Positions 8,740-17,468 of a stretch of 64,000 nucleotides of DNA are shown here, in pieces (position 1 is the first letter of the stretch; every line of letters begins with the position of its first letter). The notes below the pieces were generated by a model. It searched no databases. It was not told the DNA's origin and saw only the letters and a program-made list of their open reading frames with translations. The position numbers were made by a program, and so were the translations under genes. This stretch comes from Streptomyces sp. A 4/2 (GTDB taxonomy: Bacteria; Actinomycetota; Actinomycetes; Streptomycetales; Streptomycetaceae): positions 1 through 64,000 of the forward strand of contig NZ_CALNVW010000044.1 of assembly GCF_940670765.1 (NCBI RefSeq), given 5' to 3'.

Positions 8740-10392
8740 TCAGAAGCTGCACACGACCATGCCAGCGGTGGCTCCGCCGGCCCATCCGATGAGGCCGCCC
8801 GGGAGCGCTCCGACTCCACCGGCGAAGGCGCCTGCGAAGGCTCCGGTGATCGCGGTACCGACGGCCCACTGGGCCACGCACTTGTCCCAGTCACCGTCCT
8901 TCTTGAGCTTGTCCTCGTACGCCTTCTTCTCCGCGTCCGAGCAGGTGTGGCCCTGGTACCTGGCACAGGCGTCACCGACGTTGTCCATGGGCGACATCCG
9001 CAAGGGCTGCACCTTCAGGCTCTTCGTCTTGGCGGCGGAAGCTTTCAGTGGCGTGCTTCCGGGGAAGGTACCCGGGCCGAACGTGACCGAGGACGGGTTC
9101 TCGGTTCCCTCGACCGTCGTGCCGGTGGCGGCTTCGAGGGTCTGGGTGAGGGTGTTCCCGTCGACCGTCAGCTTGAAGGCGTGCTTGACTCCCTGAGTGT
9201 CGGTCACGCTGCCCGGCTGCATCCGCATGATGGGCTTGCCCTGGGCGTCGGCGATTTCCGCGCCGTTCGCGGTGGGAGCGAGGTGGGTTCCGGCCGGAAG
9301 GTCGAGCTTCGCGCTGGTGGAGGTGGCGGCGAAGGTCTGCACGGCGGGCTTCTGTGCCGGGCTGGTGCCGCTGGTGGGCATGTCCGGGCTGGTGTGCGCG
9401 ACGTACATCGTGGAGCCCGCAGGGGAGTCGACCACCGGCACGGTTACCGTGGCGTCAGTGGTCCACGGCTGGTGGTCGGTGTCGAACGTCCACGTACCGG
9501 TGACCTTCTTGCCGACAGCCGCGAAGTCGACCCATCCGTAGTTCTTGGTGGGGACGGTGACGACGACACCATTGATGGTGGTCGAGTCCGACTGGTAGGT
9601 GGTCGTCGCCGTCAGCTGGGCGGAGATCATCGCCTGCACGGGAACCGAGACGCCGACCGACGTGGACAGGCCCGACGACAACGACTGCGACCAGCCGGAG
9701 TGGTAGACGGTGGTGAAGACCTGGGTGACCTTGTCGGAGGTGTCGTTGTACCAGACCGAGGACGCTTTCTCGCGGGGCAGCGCTTCGGGCTGGCCTTCGG
9801 AGGTTTCGGTCCATGAACAGGTCGACGTCTGCTTGGAGCACAGGTCGGCGTAGTAGTCGAGCGCCAGACTCCTGGCCTCAGCCGCCTTCGACGCCGGGAT
9901 GGTCCATTCCTGACTCGGGCTGCCGTTGCAGGGGTTGGGATTGGCGAGGATCCCCCACAGATGCAGGCCACCGGCGTTGTCCAGGCAGTACTCGGCACCG
10001 GTGTTGGCGTCGCGGCGCACGAGGCCGAAGCTGTTGGGCTTCCCGTCGATCGGACGGAAGTGCCACTGCTCGCCGTCCTGGCCGCACGACTTCTGTGTGG
10101 CGAACGAGGAGGCGTAAATACACTTCCCCGAGGACGTGTTGGCGATCTCGAACTGGCCCGGGTCGCCCAGCGTGATCAGGCGGAAGCCGGTGTAGTTGGT
10201 GCCGTCGGGGGTGACGGAGATCTGGTTTCCGTCGTCGTTGCCGGTCGCGTTCAGCGTGCCGTCGGTGTTGGTGAACGTGTAGGGGTCCGTCGCGGCGGCT
10301 GCGGGGGTCGCGGCGAGGGCGGGCACGAGCAGGCCCAGGACGACAGCCGGCGCGGTGAGCAGTTTCGCGGCTCTTCTTATGTGTCTTCTCAT
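8740..10392 (-). CDS. Secreted lectin/aerolysin-like protein with Gly-rich hydrophobic tail
   Basis: This 550-residue protein has a signal peptide (residues 1-34, ending AATPAAAA). Residues ~36-170 carry ricin-B-like features: two Q/E-W repeats (GEQWHFR, SQEWTIP) and paired Cys. Residues ~200-330 are long alternating Ser/Thr strands (SSGLSTSVGVSVPVQAMISA), as in the stem region of aerolysin/ETX-type beta-pore formers. After a Pro/Thr-rich spacer, the final ~45 residues hold a Cys pair and a glycine-zipper hydrophobic segment (TGAFAGAFAGGVGALPGGLI) ending CSF. The parts suggest a carbohydrate-binding, membrane-active exoprotein; the toxin role is inference. Confidence 0.65.
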   Translation of the reverse strand: MRRHIRRAAKLLTAPAVVLGLLVPALAATPAAAATDPYTFTNTDGTLNATGNDDGNQISVTPDGTNYTGFRLITLGDPGQFEIANTSSGKCIYASSFATQKSCGQDGEQWHFRPIDGKPNSFGLVRRDANTGAEYCLDNAGGLHLWGILANPNPCNGSPSQEWTIPASKAAEARSLALDYYADLCSKQTSTCSWTETSEGQPEALPREKASSVWYNDTSDKVTQVFTTVYHSGWSQSLSSGLSTSVGVSVPVQAMISAQLTATTTYQSDSTTINGVVVTVPTKNYGWVDFAAVGKKVTGTWTFDTDHQPWTTDATVTVPVVDSPAGSTMYVAHTSPDMPTSGTSPAQKPAVQTFAATSTSAKLDLPAGTHLAPTANGAEIADAQGKPIMRMQPGSVTDTQGVKHAFKLTVDGNTLTQTLEAATGTTVEGTENPSSVTFGPGTFPGSTPLKASAAKTKSLKVQPLRMSPMDNVGDACARYQGHTCSDAEKKAYEDKLKKDGDWDKCVAQWAVGTAITGAFAGAFAGGVGALPGGLIGWAGGATAGMVVCSF

Positions 10393-10700
10393 GATCGCTT
10401 TCTGTGTCGTTCTTGTGGATCTCCTATCGCGCTCGGTGAGCGTAGAGGGGCGGAACCCGGAATGGAGGATTCCCTCAGAAACCCGCCCCCCGGGGATCTA
10501 AAACACGCCGTGTACCGGTCACGAACCGGCCAGTTGAACCGTCCATCCCCACCGCGTTCCGGCCCCCGCATGCGGTCAGATGGCCCTGGCGCGACAGCAC
10601 TACGAGGGGAGTACACGGTGGGCAAGACCTTGATCATCTGCACGTCTGTGTCACACGGCAAAGTACTGATACCAGGCCGCGCTCTCCCGTTCCTGGCTGC
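10393..10700. other. Intergenic, no recognised gene
   Basis: This is upstream DNA of the secreted protein gene. It should contain that gene's promoter on the minus strand, but no clear -35/-10 pair stood out. Confidence 0.4.
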
Positions 10701-10895
10701 TCACCGGCTGAGGCGGATGCGCGGCCCCCACACGAACTCGAGGTCGTCCAGCAGGATGGTCTCCTGCTCCTTCTCCCACTGGCCGCGCAGACCGAAAGGG
10801 TTGGTCTCCATCCGCTCCACGATGACCAGGGTCTCGGGCTGCCCGATCAGCGCGTACCGGCCGTGCGAGGCGGTCTTCCGGGCGGACGACACCAT
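10701..10895 (-). CDS. Small hypothetical protein
   Basis: A 64-codon frame from ATG 10895 ends in a well-formed C-terminus (RYALIGQPETLVIVERMETN, then WEKEQETILLDDLEFVWGP). It alternates strands and charged turns like the tail of a folded protein, so it may be the end of a longer gene whose 5' part was lost. I recognise no family. Confidence 0.4.
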   Translation of the reverse strand: MVSSARKTASHGRYALIGQPETLVIVERMETNPFGLRGQWEKEQETILLDDLEFVWGPRIRLSR

Positions 10896-10979
10896 CAGCC
10901 CCCGCCGTCCGCCAGTTGAGGCAATCGGTTGTGGCGCGAGTCACAGGAACGGGCGCAAGGTCGCGGAGAGATACCGGGT

Positions 10980-11681
10980 GTGAAGGAATCACCAGAATCA
11001 GAGGCCCCGGAGAGTCCCACCAAGGCCCCGGAGAGCGCGGGGAACGAGGTGCGCCGACGACTGCGCGCAGGGGACCGCGAGGCCTTCGCCGAGTTGTACG
11101 AGAGCTGCGCCCAGGCTGTCTATCGCCATGCGTTGCGGTTGACAGGTGACTGGTCGACCGCCGAGGACATCATGGCGGACACCTTCCTGGCCGCCTGGCA
11201 GGGCAGAGAGCAGCTGGAGGAGGGCCAGGGCTCCGTCCTGCCCTGGCTCCTCGGCGTCGCCACGCACAAGTGTGAGAACACCCGGCGGGGGCTGCGGCGG
11301 CGGCTGGTCTTCCTGGCCCGTCAGCCACCGCCCGCCAACGTCGCGGACTTCTCGGCGGAGGCAGCGTCCCGGCTGGACGACCGGAGTCGTCTGCGCGCCG
11401 TCTCGGCGGCCCTCGGTCAACTGCGCCGCCAGGAAAAGGAAGTGCTCTCCCTGTGCGTGTGGTCCGGACTGGACTACGAGCAGACCGCCGACGCGCTCGG
11501 CATCCCGGTGGGCACGGTGCGCTCCCGCCTCTCCCGCGCCCGCAAGAGACTCGCCCGGATCGCGGAACAGACGGAACGCGCGGAACGCCCGCGAAGAAAC
11601 CTGGAACCCGCGAGAGTCCGCGGAGAGGTAAGGAATACAGCCGCAATCGCGGCCCAGCCCGTGCGGGAGGAAACCCCATGA
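10980..11681 (+). CDS. ECF-type RNA polymerase sigma factor
   Basis: This 233-residue sigma-70 family protein contains region 2 (REAFAELYESCAQAVYRHAL, then the ED-x-DTFLAAW helix that binds core and the -10) and region 4 (LRRQEKEVLSLCVWSGLDYE, with the helix-turn-helix ALGIPVGTVRSRLSRARKRL). GTG 10980 fits a GGAGAG upstream better than the TTG at 10929. Its stop overlaps the start of the next gene (ATGA at 11678-11681). The pairing of an ECF sigma factor with a CU044_5270-family membrane protein is common in Streptomyces and suggests that protein is its regulator or sensor. Confidence 0.9.
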   Translation: MKESPESEAPESPTKAPESAGNEVRRRLRAGDREAFAELYESCAQAVYRHALRLTGDWSTAEDIMADTFLAAWQGREQLEEGQGSVLPWLLGVATHKCENTRRGLRRRLVFLARQPPPANVADFSAEAASRLDDRSRLRAVSAALGQLRRQEKEVLSLCVWSGLDYEQTADALGIPVGTVRSRLSRARKRLARIAEQTERAERPRRNLEPARVRGEVRNTAAIAAQPVREETP

Positions 11682-12748
11682 ACCGCGAAGACGCCGCCTC
11701 TCCTGAGAACAGGAACGACGACGAAGCCCGGCACCTGGCCTGGCTACTTCCCCCTCCGGTGACCGAGGACCTGTCGCCCGAGCGATTCCGTCACCAGAAG
11801 GAACTCTTGATGAACCACATCGACGCCGACTCCCGTCGTGACCGTCCGGCTCAGCCCACCACCCGCCCCACCAGCCGACTCCTGCGCCCCGCCCTTCTCG
11901 TCCCCGTGTCGGCGATGGCACTGGCCGGAATCCTCGCGGGCGGTTTCGCCCTCGGCACGGACGACAAGGACCGGACGACGACGGCGACGGCCACCCAGGG
12001 CACCGGCGGCCTTCTCCACCATCTCTCGACCGTCGCCCTCACGAGTGAGGCGCCCGTCGTACGGGACGACCAGTTCCTCTACACCCGTTCCAAGGTTCGG
12101 GAGGCCGAAATCCGCAGCGACAAGGCTGTACTCAGCCCGCTGACCGAGACGGAGAGCTGGGCGCCGCAGGACCCGCGCCCCCTCAAAAAGATCGGGCTGA
12201 CCCGGGTCAATGGCAAGGATGAGGTCAGTAACGCCCAGCTCGGGGACGACAATGGCACCCCCGCCGGACTGTCCCGCCCCACCTACGACTGGCTCGCCTC
12301 GCTGCCCACCGACCCGGACGAACTCCTGGCCTATCTCCGCACTCACGTCCGGAAGGACGCCGAGCAGGAAATCGACCAGACAGTCTTCGAGCAGATCGGC
12401 GTTCTTCTCGGCGGGGTGCTGCCGCCGAAGACGGCCGCGACCCTCTACCGTGCGGCGGCGAACATCCCGGGCGTCAAGGAGGCGCCGGACGCCAAGGACG
12501 CCATAGGCCGCACGGGCCTCGGCATCGCCCGTGAGGACACCAAGCACGGCGATCGCACCGAATGGGTTTTCGACAAGGACGACTACTCCTTCCTCGGCTC
12601 CCGCCAGTACCGAACGAAGGACGCCCCGTACGCGAAGGCCGGGACCCTTCTCTACAGCACCGCCGAGATGGAGCACGCCATCGTCGACAAGGCTGGACAG
12701 GTCCCGGGCAAGGCGCCCGAGTCCACCGGGAAGCAGCAGGCCGGCTGA
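11678..12748 (+). CDS. CU044_5270 family protein (sigma-factor partner)
   Basis: This 356-residue protein has one transmembrane helix (~residues 72-92, ALLVPVSAMALAGILAGGFA). A ~70-residue cytoplasmic N-terminus contains the short helix VTEDLSPERFRHQKELLMNH typical of the CU044_5270 family. The extracytoplasmic domain of ~260 residues includes the conserved pattern PTDPDELLAYLR and ends with an Ala/Gly/Lys tail. The coupled start with the sigma gene and the topology suggest an anti-sigma-like signal receiver, although the classic zinc-finger anti-sigma motif is absent. Confidence 0.75.
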   Translation: MNREDAASPENRNDDEARHLAWLLPPPVTEDLSPERFRHQKELLMNHIDADSRRDRPAQPTTRPTSRLLRPALLVPVSAMALAGILAGGFALGTDDKDRTTTATATQGTGGLLHHLSTVALTSEAPVVRDDQFLYTRSKVREAEIRSDKAVLSPLTETESWAPQDPRPLKKIGLTRVNGKDEVSNAQLGDDNGTPAGLSRPTYDWLASLPTDPDELLAYLRTHVRKDAEQEIDQTVFEQIGVLLGGVLPPKTAATLYRAAANIPGVKEAPDAKDAIGRTGLGIAREDTKHGDRTEWVFDKDDYSFLGSRQYRTKDAPYAKAGTLLYSTAEMEHAIVDKAGQVPGKAPESTGKQQAG

Positions 12749-12763
12749 TCACTCCGTGCGTCT

Positions 12764-12814
12764 CCGGACCATTCGAGGGGCCGGACCCAGGTGCGGGCCC
12801 CTCGAATGGTCCGG
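12764..12814 (+). terminator. Strong hairpin after the sigma operon
   Basis: Perfect 19-bp arms at 12764-12782 and 12796-12814 flank a 13-nt loop, 15 bp after the stop at 12748. No U-run follows, as is usual in Streptomyces. Confidence 0.75.
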
Positions 12815-13051
12815 CCTCCAGCTTCGACACGATGTCGTCCGCCTGCTCGTGCGCGATCCCGACGGCGGCCAGGGCCGCGATATTGGAGGGTGCCGTGTGC
12901 TGCGTCCCGAACCGCGCCCGCCTCGTTCGCGCGAAGGTGCCGCTGTGTGCGGCGATTTGGTGTGAGGGTCCCTGAGTGGGGCGGGGCGCGGGGCGGTGCT
13001 TGGGTTTGTTGGCGGGTGTCGAGAGGGGTTGACCACTACTCCGCCTACCCA

Positions 13052-13082
13052 TATCGTTTTTCGATAACATCGATAAACGATA
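13052..13082. promoter_or_regulatory. Operator-like TATCG repeat before the DUF2975-XRE operon
   Basis: Outer arms tatcgttt (13052-13059) and aaacgata (13075-13082) form a palindrome. Inside it, TATCG/CGATA half-sites recur at 13052, 13062 and 13078. The block ends 16 bp before the ATG at 13099 and is the most AT-rich stretch nearby, so it probably holds the promoter and the site of the downstream XRE repressor. Confidence 0.55.
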
Positions 13083-13098
13083 AGAGGGGTGGTTACTG

Positions 13099-13791
13099 AT
13101 GTCTGCTGAGGTACAGAGCTCCAAGGGGCCCGAGCTGCTGGATCAACCGCTTTCACATGGCGACCACACCGAGGTCAGGCTGCTGGAGCCGGTCGCCACT
13201 GTGGTCCGGGGCGTCTACCGACTGTTCCTCGTAGGCCTCGTCGCTGGCGCCATGGGACCACTGTTCGGTACCAAGCTGGGTCTGATATGGGGTGGTCCTA
13301 ACGTGTGTGCCGATTCCAGCTCGGACTTCAGCACCGACGGGTCTACCGGCAGGTTCCGGCCCCATGCGGGGGTCGAGGTCATGACCCGCCCGTCCTACTG
13401 CACGGATCACGCCGGCGGTGCCCAGCGGCTGTTCGACTTCCTCGGCGGCTTTCCCTCGTTGCTGCTTGTCCTTGGCATCCTGTTCCTGCTCAACCGCGTG
13501 ATAGGGGGTGCCTCCCGTGAGGGCGTCTTCACCACCCGGACCGCCAAGCACCTACGGGTCGCGGGCTGGTGGCTGCTGCTCGGCTGTCTGGCCGCCGGGG
13601 TGGTAGAAGCCGGCGCGTACGCGGCGCTGCTGGCGACTCTGGCCCAGGACTACCCCTTCACAGTGGAGAGTTGGCTGGGGGCTTGGCAGCCGCCCTATGC
13701 ACTCGTCTTGACGGCCCTTGGCATCCTTACGTTCGCCCGCGTCATGCGCGCTGGGGTGGCCATGCGGGAGGATCTGGAAGGGACGGTGTGA
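13099..13791 (+). CDS. DUF2975 membrane protein
   Basis: This 230-residue integral membrane protein has four predicted helices, including FLVGLVAGAMGPLFGTKLGL, SLLLVLGILFLLNRVIGGAS, GWWLLLGCLAAGVVEAGAYA and PYALVLTALGILTFARVM. The loop GVFTTRTAKHLRVAGWWLL and the terminal FARVMRAGVAMREDLEGTV are typical of DUF2975. RBS GAGGGG precedes ATG 13099. Its TGA overlaps the ATG of the XRE gene by one base. DUF2975 proteins are usually paired with a small YozG-like repressor, exactly as here, but their role is unknown. Confidence 0.85.
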   Translation: MSAEVQSSKGPELLDQPLSHGDHTEVRLLEPVATVVRGVYRLFLVGLVAGAMGPLFGTKLGLIWGGPNVCADSSSDFSTDGSTGRFRPHAGVEVMTRPSYCTDHAGGAQRLFDFLGGFPSLLLVLGILFLLNRVIGGASREGVFTTRTAKHLRVAGWWLLLGCLAAGVVEAGAYAALLATLAQDYPFTVESWLGAWQPPYALVLTALGILTFARVMRAGVAMREDLEGTV

Positions 13792-14039
13792 TGACGTCGG
13801 ACGACAACGACAGCCATGGGATCGAGGTCCATCTCGACCGCATGCTCAGCGAGCGCGGCATGACCCTCGCGGAGCTCGCCTCCAGGGTCGGCGTGACCAA
13901 CGTCAACCTGTCCATCCTGAAGAACAGCCGGGCCCGCGCGATCCGCTTCACCACGCTGACCCGCATCTGCGAGGTCCTCGACTGCCAGCCAGGCGACCTG
14001 CTTACGTACCGAGGCGCCGAAGACGAACGGCGGCGGTAA
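13791..14039 (+). CDS. XRE/YozG-like helix-turn-helix regulator
   Basis: This 82-residue protein is almost entirely one helix-turn-helix domain: LDRMLSERGMTLAELASRVG, then VTNVNLSILKNSRARAIRFT and LTRICEVLDCQPGDLLTYR, the hallmark of the YozG/Xre_26 group. Its ATG overlaps the stop of the DUF2975 gene (TGATG). It probably autoregulates the pair from the TATCG repeat at 13052-13082. Confidence 0.85.
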   Translation: MTSDDNDSHGIEVHLDRMLSERGMTLAELASRVGVTNVNLSILKNSRARAIRFTTLTRICEVLDCQPGDLLTYRGAEDERRR

Positions 14040-14150
14040 CCAGGCCCCCACCGGCCGTGGGCGCGTCAGAACCCGTGAATACTCAGTGCTCCGGTGATCG
14101 CTAACTGCTGTCCACAGTCGGTTCTGGCACACGTTCCGTGAGGACGATCA

Positions 14151-14327
14151 ATGGTGTCCGGCCTCGGTGACGCAACGTCATCTGGGACCGTGACGCGGTG
14201 TGACGAGCTGGTGGGCGACCTGTTTCCGCACCTCAGCGAGTTGCTGGTGGGGCGAGTGTTCTCCGAGCACGGCGTGGTGCGGCTGGCGGCGAGAACCCGG
14301 GAGATCGAGGTGGCGTGTCCTGGTTGA
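14151..14327 (+). pseudogene. ISL3-family transposase N-terminal fragment
   Basis: Fifty-eight codons from ATG 14151 read CDELVGDLFPHLSELLVGRV, followed by VRLAARTREIEVACPG and a stop. This is the conserved start of ISL3 transposases up to the first zinc-ribbon Cys; the remaining ~450 residues are gone. It lies just beyond the 3' end of the multi-Nudix operon, so the operon's boundary is a mobile-element scar. Confidence 0.6.
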
Positions 14328-14338
14328 CCTGCGGTGGG

Positions 14339-15118
14339 TCAGGCGGTCAGTTGTGTCGAGCAGCCCGGGGCGGGCGCGAGGTTGATGCGGGTGTAGTACT
14401 CGGTGGCAAGAATCTGGTTACGGGCGTCGCCCGGAAGCCGCGACAGAATCCCGGGGAGCGGCCGTTCGCGCTCCACTTGGCTGCAGTGCGCGAGGATCGC
14501 GGTCCACTTCTGATCGAGCCACGTCGTCACGTCCACGGCGGCGGTCGCGTGCTCGTCCGGCACGCTCAGCAACGTTTTGCCGACCCCTGCAAGGAGTGGC
14601 CCCAGTTCACCGATCCCGGAGTGGGGGTGTGTGGCCGCGTAGAGGGCGCTGGTCTGCCACGGCTCACCGGTCTCGGGATGGAGGTCGGCGAGAGCGGCGG
14701 CCTCTACCGCGAGCAGTGCCACCTGATGGGTGCGCCGGTGGTCCGGGTGCCCGGTGAGCTGGCCGAGCACGTCATGGGTCACCACGACATCGGGACGGAA
14801 CTGCCTGATGTGAAGCACTACTTGGGCGACGGCCTCGTCCAGGGCCACGTCGCACCACCGGGGCCGTCCAGGCGCCGATGCTTCGTTGCGGGCGTCGCTG
14901 AACCCGAGCATCCTCGGCGCCCCCGCTCCCAGGACAGCCAGAGCATCGGCGAGCTCGGCGGCCCGCGGGTTGTCAGGCGCCCAGGTCGCAGTGACGACCG
15001 CCGTACGGGCACCGGCGGCGGCGTGCCGAGCGAGTACACCGCCGGCCAGGAGGCTCTCGTCGTCGGGGTGCGCGAAAACGCCGAGCACTGCGGGAATCGG
15101 TCCGGTGGGGTCAGGCAT
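14339..15118 (-). CDS. PIG-L family N-acetyl-sugar deacetylase
   Basis: This 259-residue protein has both zinc motifs of PIG-L/LmbE deacetylases: FAHPDDE near the N-terminus and the HPDH element in LTGHPDHRRTHQV, with the conserved Asp in VVTHDVLG. The family removes acetyl groups from GlcNAc-type amino sugars in natural-product, mycothiol and GPI-like pathways. ATG 15118 overlaps the preceding gene's stop by 8 nt, so it is the last gene of the coupled operon. A sugar- or amide-bearing intermediate in the pathway is implied, but the substrate is unknown. Confidence 0.85.
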   Translation of the reverse strand: MPDPTGPIPAVLGVFAHPDDESLLAGGVLARHAAAGARTAVVTATWAPDNPRAAELADALAVLGAGAPRMLGFSDARNEASAPGRPRWCDVALDEAVAQVVLHIRQFRPDVVVTHDVLGQLTGHPDHRRTHQVALLAVEAAALADLHPETGEPWQTSALYAATHPHSGIGELGPLLAGVGKTLLSVPDEHATAAVDVTTWLDQKWTAILAHCSQVERERPLPGILSRLPGDARNQILATEYYTRINLAPAPGCSTQLTA

Positions 15119-17426
15119 GCTGTCCGCCCGCCGCGAGCAGGGCCTGTGCTCCGTCGGGGACGCGGCCGGGCCACCGGAAGACAAGGCGTGCTGAGGGCTT
15201 GTCGAGCACGGTACCGGCCGGCAGCTGCTCGTCGGGGGTACCGGCCGGGTGGACGGTCATCTGCGGGTAACCGCTCTCGCGTACCTTCTGGTCCCAGGTG
15301 TGCACACAGTCGGCGAAGCGCTCCGCCAACTCGTCGGCGGCCGGGCCGTAGGCGTGGATGAAGAACTCGGTAAGGCGGTCGGCCGGATCCGGCGCCTCCT
15401 TGACCTTGCGGTAGGTCAGGTAGGCGAGGGAGCCATCCGTCAGCATCGCCGCCGCGTCCTGCTGCGCCACCAGCGTGCATCCGTCCGGGACGGTCAGGCG
15501 GCAGAACCCCGGCAGCGTGGTCGCGGCGTAGATCTGCAAGGTCTCAAAATTGAAGGTGCCTCGGACCACGAGGCCGGTGGTGAGCTCGTGCCGGGGCCCG
15601 TGCAGCGCCTCCTCCAGCCCGGAGGCATCGCCAGGTTCACCGTCTTCCCACCGCACGGTGACCTTACCGTCGGCCAGCCGGACGGCGGGGGCGGTGCGCG
15701 CGGCGGCGCCGCGGTCCCGCACGAAACCGCAGTACGTCCAGTGGTCGCAGCGCAGCACGTCGCCCCGCCGGACCAGGGTGAGGGAGCGGGTGTAGCCGCC
15801 CATCTCCAGCGGCACGACCAGCCGGGCCCCTTCGGCGAGTTGGTCTCGCCATGCGGGTGCGATGTCGGACACGTTGTGCGTGACCACAATCCCTTCGAAC
15901 CCGCCGGCGGGGACGTGGCCCGGCGCGCCGAGTCCGCCGTCGCCGAGGACGGCGGTGACCCGGCCGCTGCCGGCTTCCGCGCACAGCCGTTGCGTTCGGT
16001 GCACCACGTACGGGTCGATGTCCACGGTCACCACGCGTCCGAGCGGTCCCAGGACGTGCGCCAGGAGCTCGCCGTTGTATCCGCCGGAGCCGACCTCCAG
16101 CACAGTCGTCCCCGGCTCCAGCCGGAGTTGCTCGATCATGTCGGCCTGCAGCCAGGCCGCGGACACGGAGCTGAGCGCGGTCCGGGGTGACTCCCGGACC
16201 GTCACCACGGCGTGGTCGCCGTGGTAAGCCGTCTCCAGCGGGGTCTCGGGGACGAACCGGTGCCGGGGCACCTCGCGCAACGCGACTTGGACCCGCGGTG
16301 AGGGTGCCCAGCCCCTGCTGATCACGGTGTCCGCCATCCGCTCGCGCAGCCGGACCGCCTCGGCCGGCTCCCCGGGCACCGGCGGGACGGCGGCGGAGCA
16401 CGGGTAGGAGTGGACCGGCGGGAGGCCCGGCAGCACCCCGGGCCACACCGCGGTCAGGGCCTGGGCGCTGGGCGCGAAAATCTTCCCGAGGGTCGCCAGG
16501 GTGTTCAGGTCGTGGAACTCCCAGCGTACGAAGCGGTGTGGCTCGGGCAGACCGGGTTCACCGCCCCAGCGGGAGACGCGGACCACGGCGGTGATGCGGC
16601 GTACGCCCAGGCGGTCGTCGTGCAGCACGGTGATGACGTGAGCGTCTTCCACGCGCGCCGTCAGCCCGGTCTCCTCGTTCAGCTCCCGCACGGCGGCCAA
16701 GGGTGCGGCCTCGTCTGTCTCGATGCGGCCGCCGGGCAGCTCCCACATGTCCCGGGTGGAGCGGCCCAGCAGGACCCGGCCGAACGTGTCGGTGACCACC
16801 ACTGCGGCACCGAAGACGGCCTGTGGCTCGGGTCGCAGCTTTTCCTCCACGCTGAACGATCCGGCCGGTCCACGCAGGACCAGCACCGCCAGGTCCTCCG
16901 CGTTGCACTGCTCGATGTGCTCGAACCCGTCGGTGAGCGCGGCGAGTTCGTTCTCGTCCAGGGCGATGTGGCGCCGCTCATCCGGGGTGTTCTCCACGAT
17001 CGGTGTGATGATGACGAGCGCACCGCCCTCGCGCAGCCGCGCGGCCAGACTGCGAAGGACACGGGTGCGATCGCGGATGAACGCGATGGACAGCCGCAGG
17101 ACGATCAGGTCGTAGCCGTCCTCGGCGAGGCCGGTCAGGTCGTCGCGCTCCACGTCCAGGCTCAGCCAGCGCACCCCGTCCATCTCGGCGTGCTCCGCGC
17201 GGGCCCGCTCGAGCGCGCCCTCGGCGAAGTCCGCTCCGTCGACGGTGTAGCCGAGCGAGGCGAGGTAGACGGACAACTCGCCCGTGCCACAGCCGATGTC
17301 GAGCGCGCGGCTGCCCTCGGGGGCCGGGGCGTGCTCGACGAGCAGGCCCTTCTCCTCGTCCCCGAGCCGCCGGAAGCTTCGCCCGTCGTTGTAGTGCTCG
17401 GACCAGTCGGTCCGGGTGATTCCCAC
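15111..17426 (-). CDS. Tri-domain methyltransferase-Nudix-PIMT-like methyltransferase
   Basis: The protein has 771 residues in three parts. Residues ~10-185 form a class I SAM methyltransferase (LDIGCGTG at 42-49). Residues ~200-330 form a Nudix domain with a perfect box (GGRIETDEAAPLAAVRELNE then ETGL, 232-255). Residues ~358-690 form a protein-isoaspartate methyltransferase-like domain (SSVSAAWLQADMIEQL at 419-434, LEVGSGGYNG at 443-452) very like the methyltransferases of FxLD-type lanthipeptide clusters. A C-terminal ~80 residues complete that family. Start is GTG 17426 with GAGGAG 6 nt upstream. I know of no characterised enzyme with this combination. The PIMT-like part suggests peptide aspartate modification, by analogy only. 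Confidence 0.8.
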   Translation of the reverse strand: MGITRTDWSEHYNDGRSFRRLGDEEKGLLVEHAPAPEGSRALDIGCGTGELSVYLASLGYTVDGADFAEGALERARAEHAEMDGVRWLSLDVERDDLTGLAEDGYDLIVLRLSIAFIRDRTRVLRSLAARLREGGALVIITPIVENTPDERRHIALDENELAALTDGFEHIEQCNAEDLAVLVLRGPAGSFSVEEKLRPEPQAVFGAAVVVTDTFGRVLLGRSTRDMWELPGGRIETDEAAPLAAVRELNEETGLTARVEDAHVITVLHDDRLGVRRITAVVRVSRWGGEPGLPEPHRFVRWEFHDLNTLATLGKIFAPSAQALTAVWPGVLPGLPPVHSYPCSAAVPPVPGEPAEAVRLRERMADTVISRGWAPSPRVQVALREVPRHRFVPETPLETAYHGDHAVVTVRESPRTALSSVSAAWLQADMIEQLRLEPGTTVLEVGSGGYNGELLAHVLGPLGRVVTVDIDPYVVHRTQRLCAEAGSGRVTAVLGDGGLGAPGHVPAGGFEGIVVTHNVSDIAPAWRDQLAEGARLVVPLEMGGYTRSLTLVRRGDVLRCDHWTYCGFVRDRGAAARTAPAVRLADGKVTVRWEDGEPGDASGLEEALHGPRHELTTGLVVRGTFNFETLQIYAATTLPGFCRLTVPDGCTLVAQQDAAAMLTDGSLAYLTYRKVKEAPDPADRLTEFFIHAYGPAADELAERFADCVHTWDQKVRESGYPQMTVHPAGTPDEQLPAGTVLDKPSARLVFRWPGRVPDGAQALLAAGGQHA

Positions 17427-17468
17427 AGATCGCTCCTCGTTCGTGAAAGGCGGGGTGGTGGCGCGGTG

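Noticed and set aside
12474..13124. 216-codon minus-strand ORF after the sigma operon
   Set aside because: It reads across the terminator hairpin and the antisense of the CU044_5270 gene. Only a short phrase (AALAAVGIAHEQADDIVSKL) looks protein-like, too little to call a gene.
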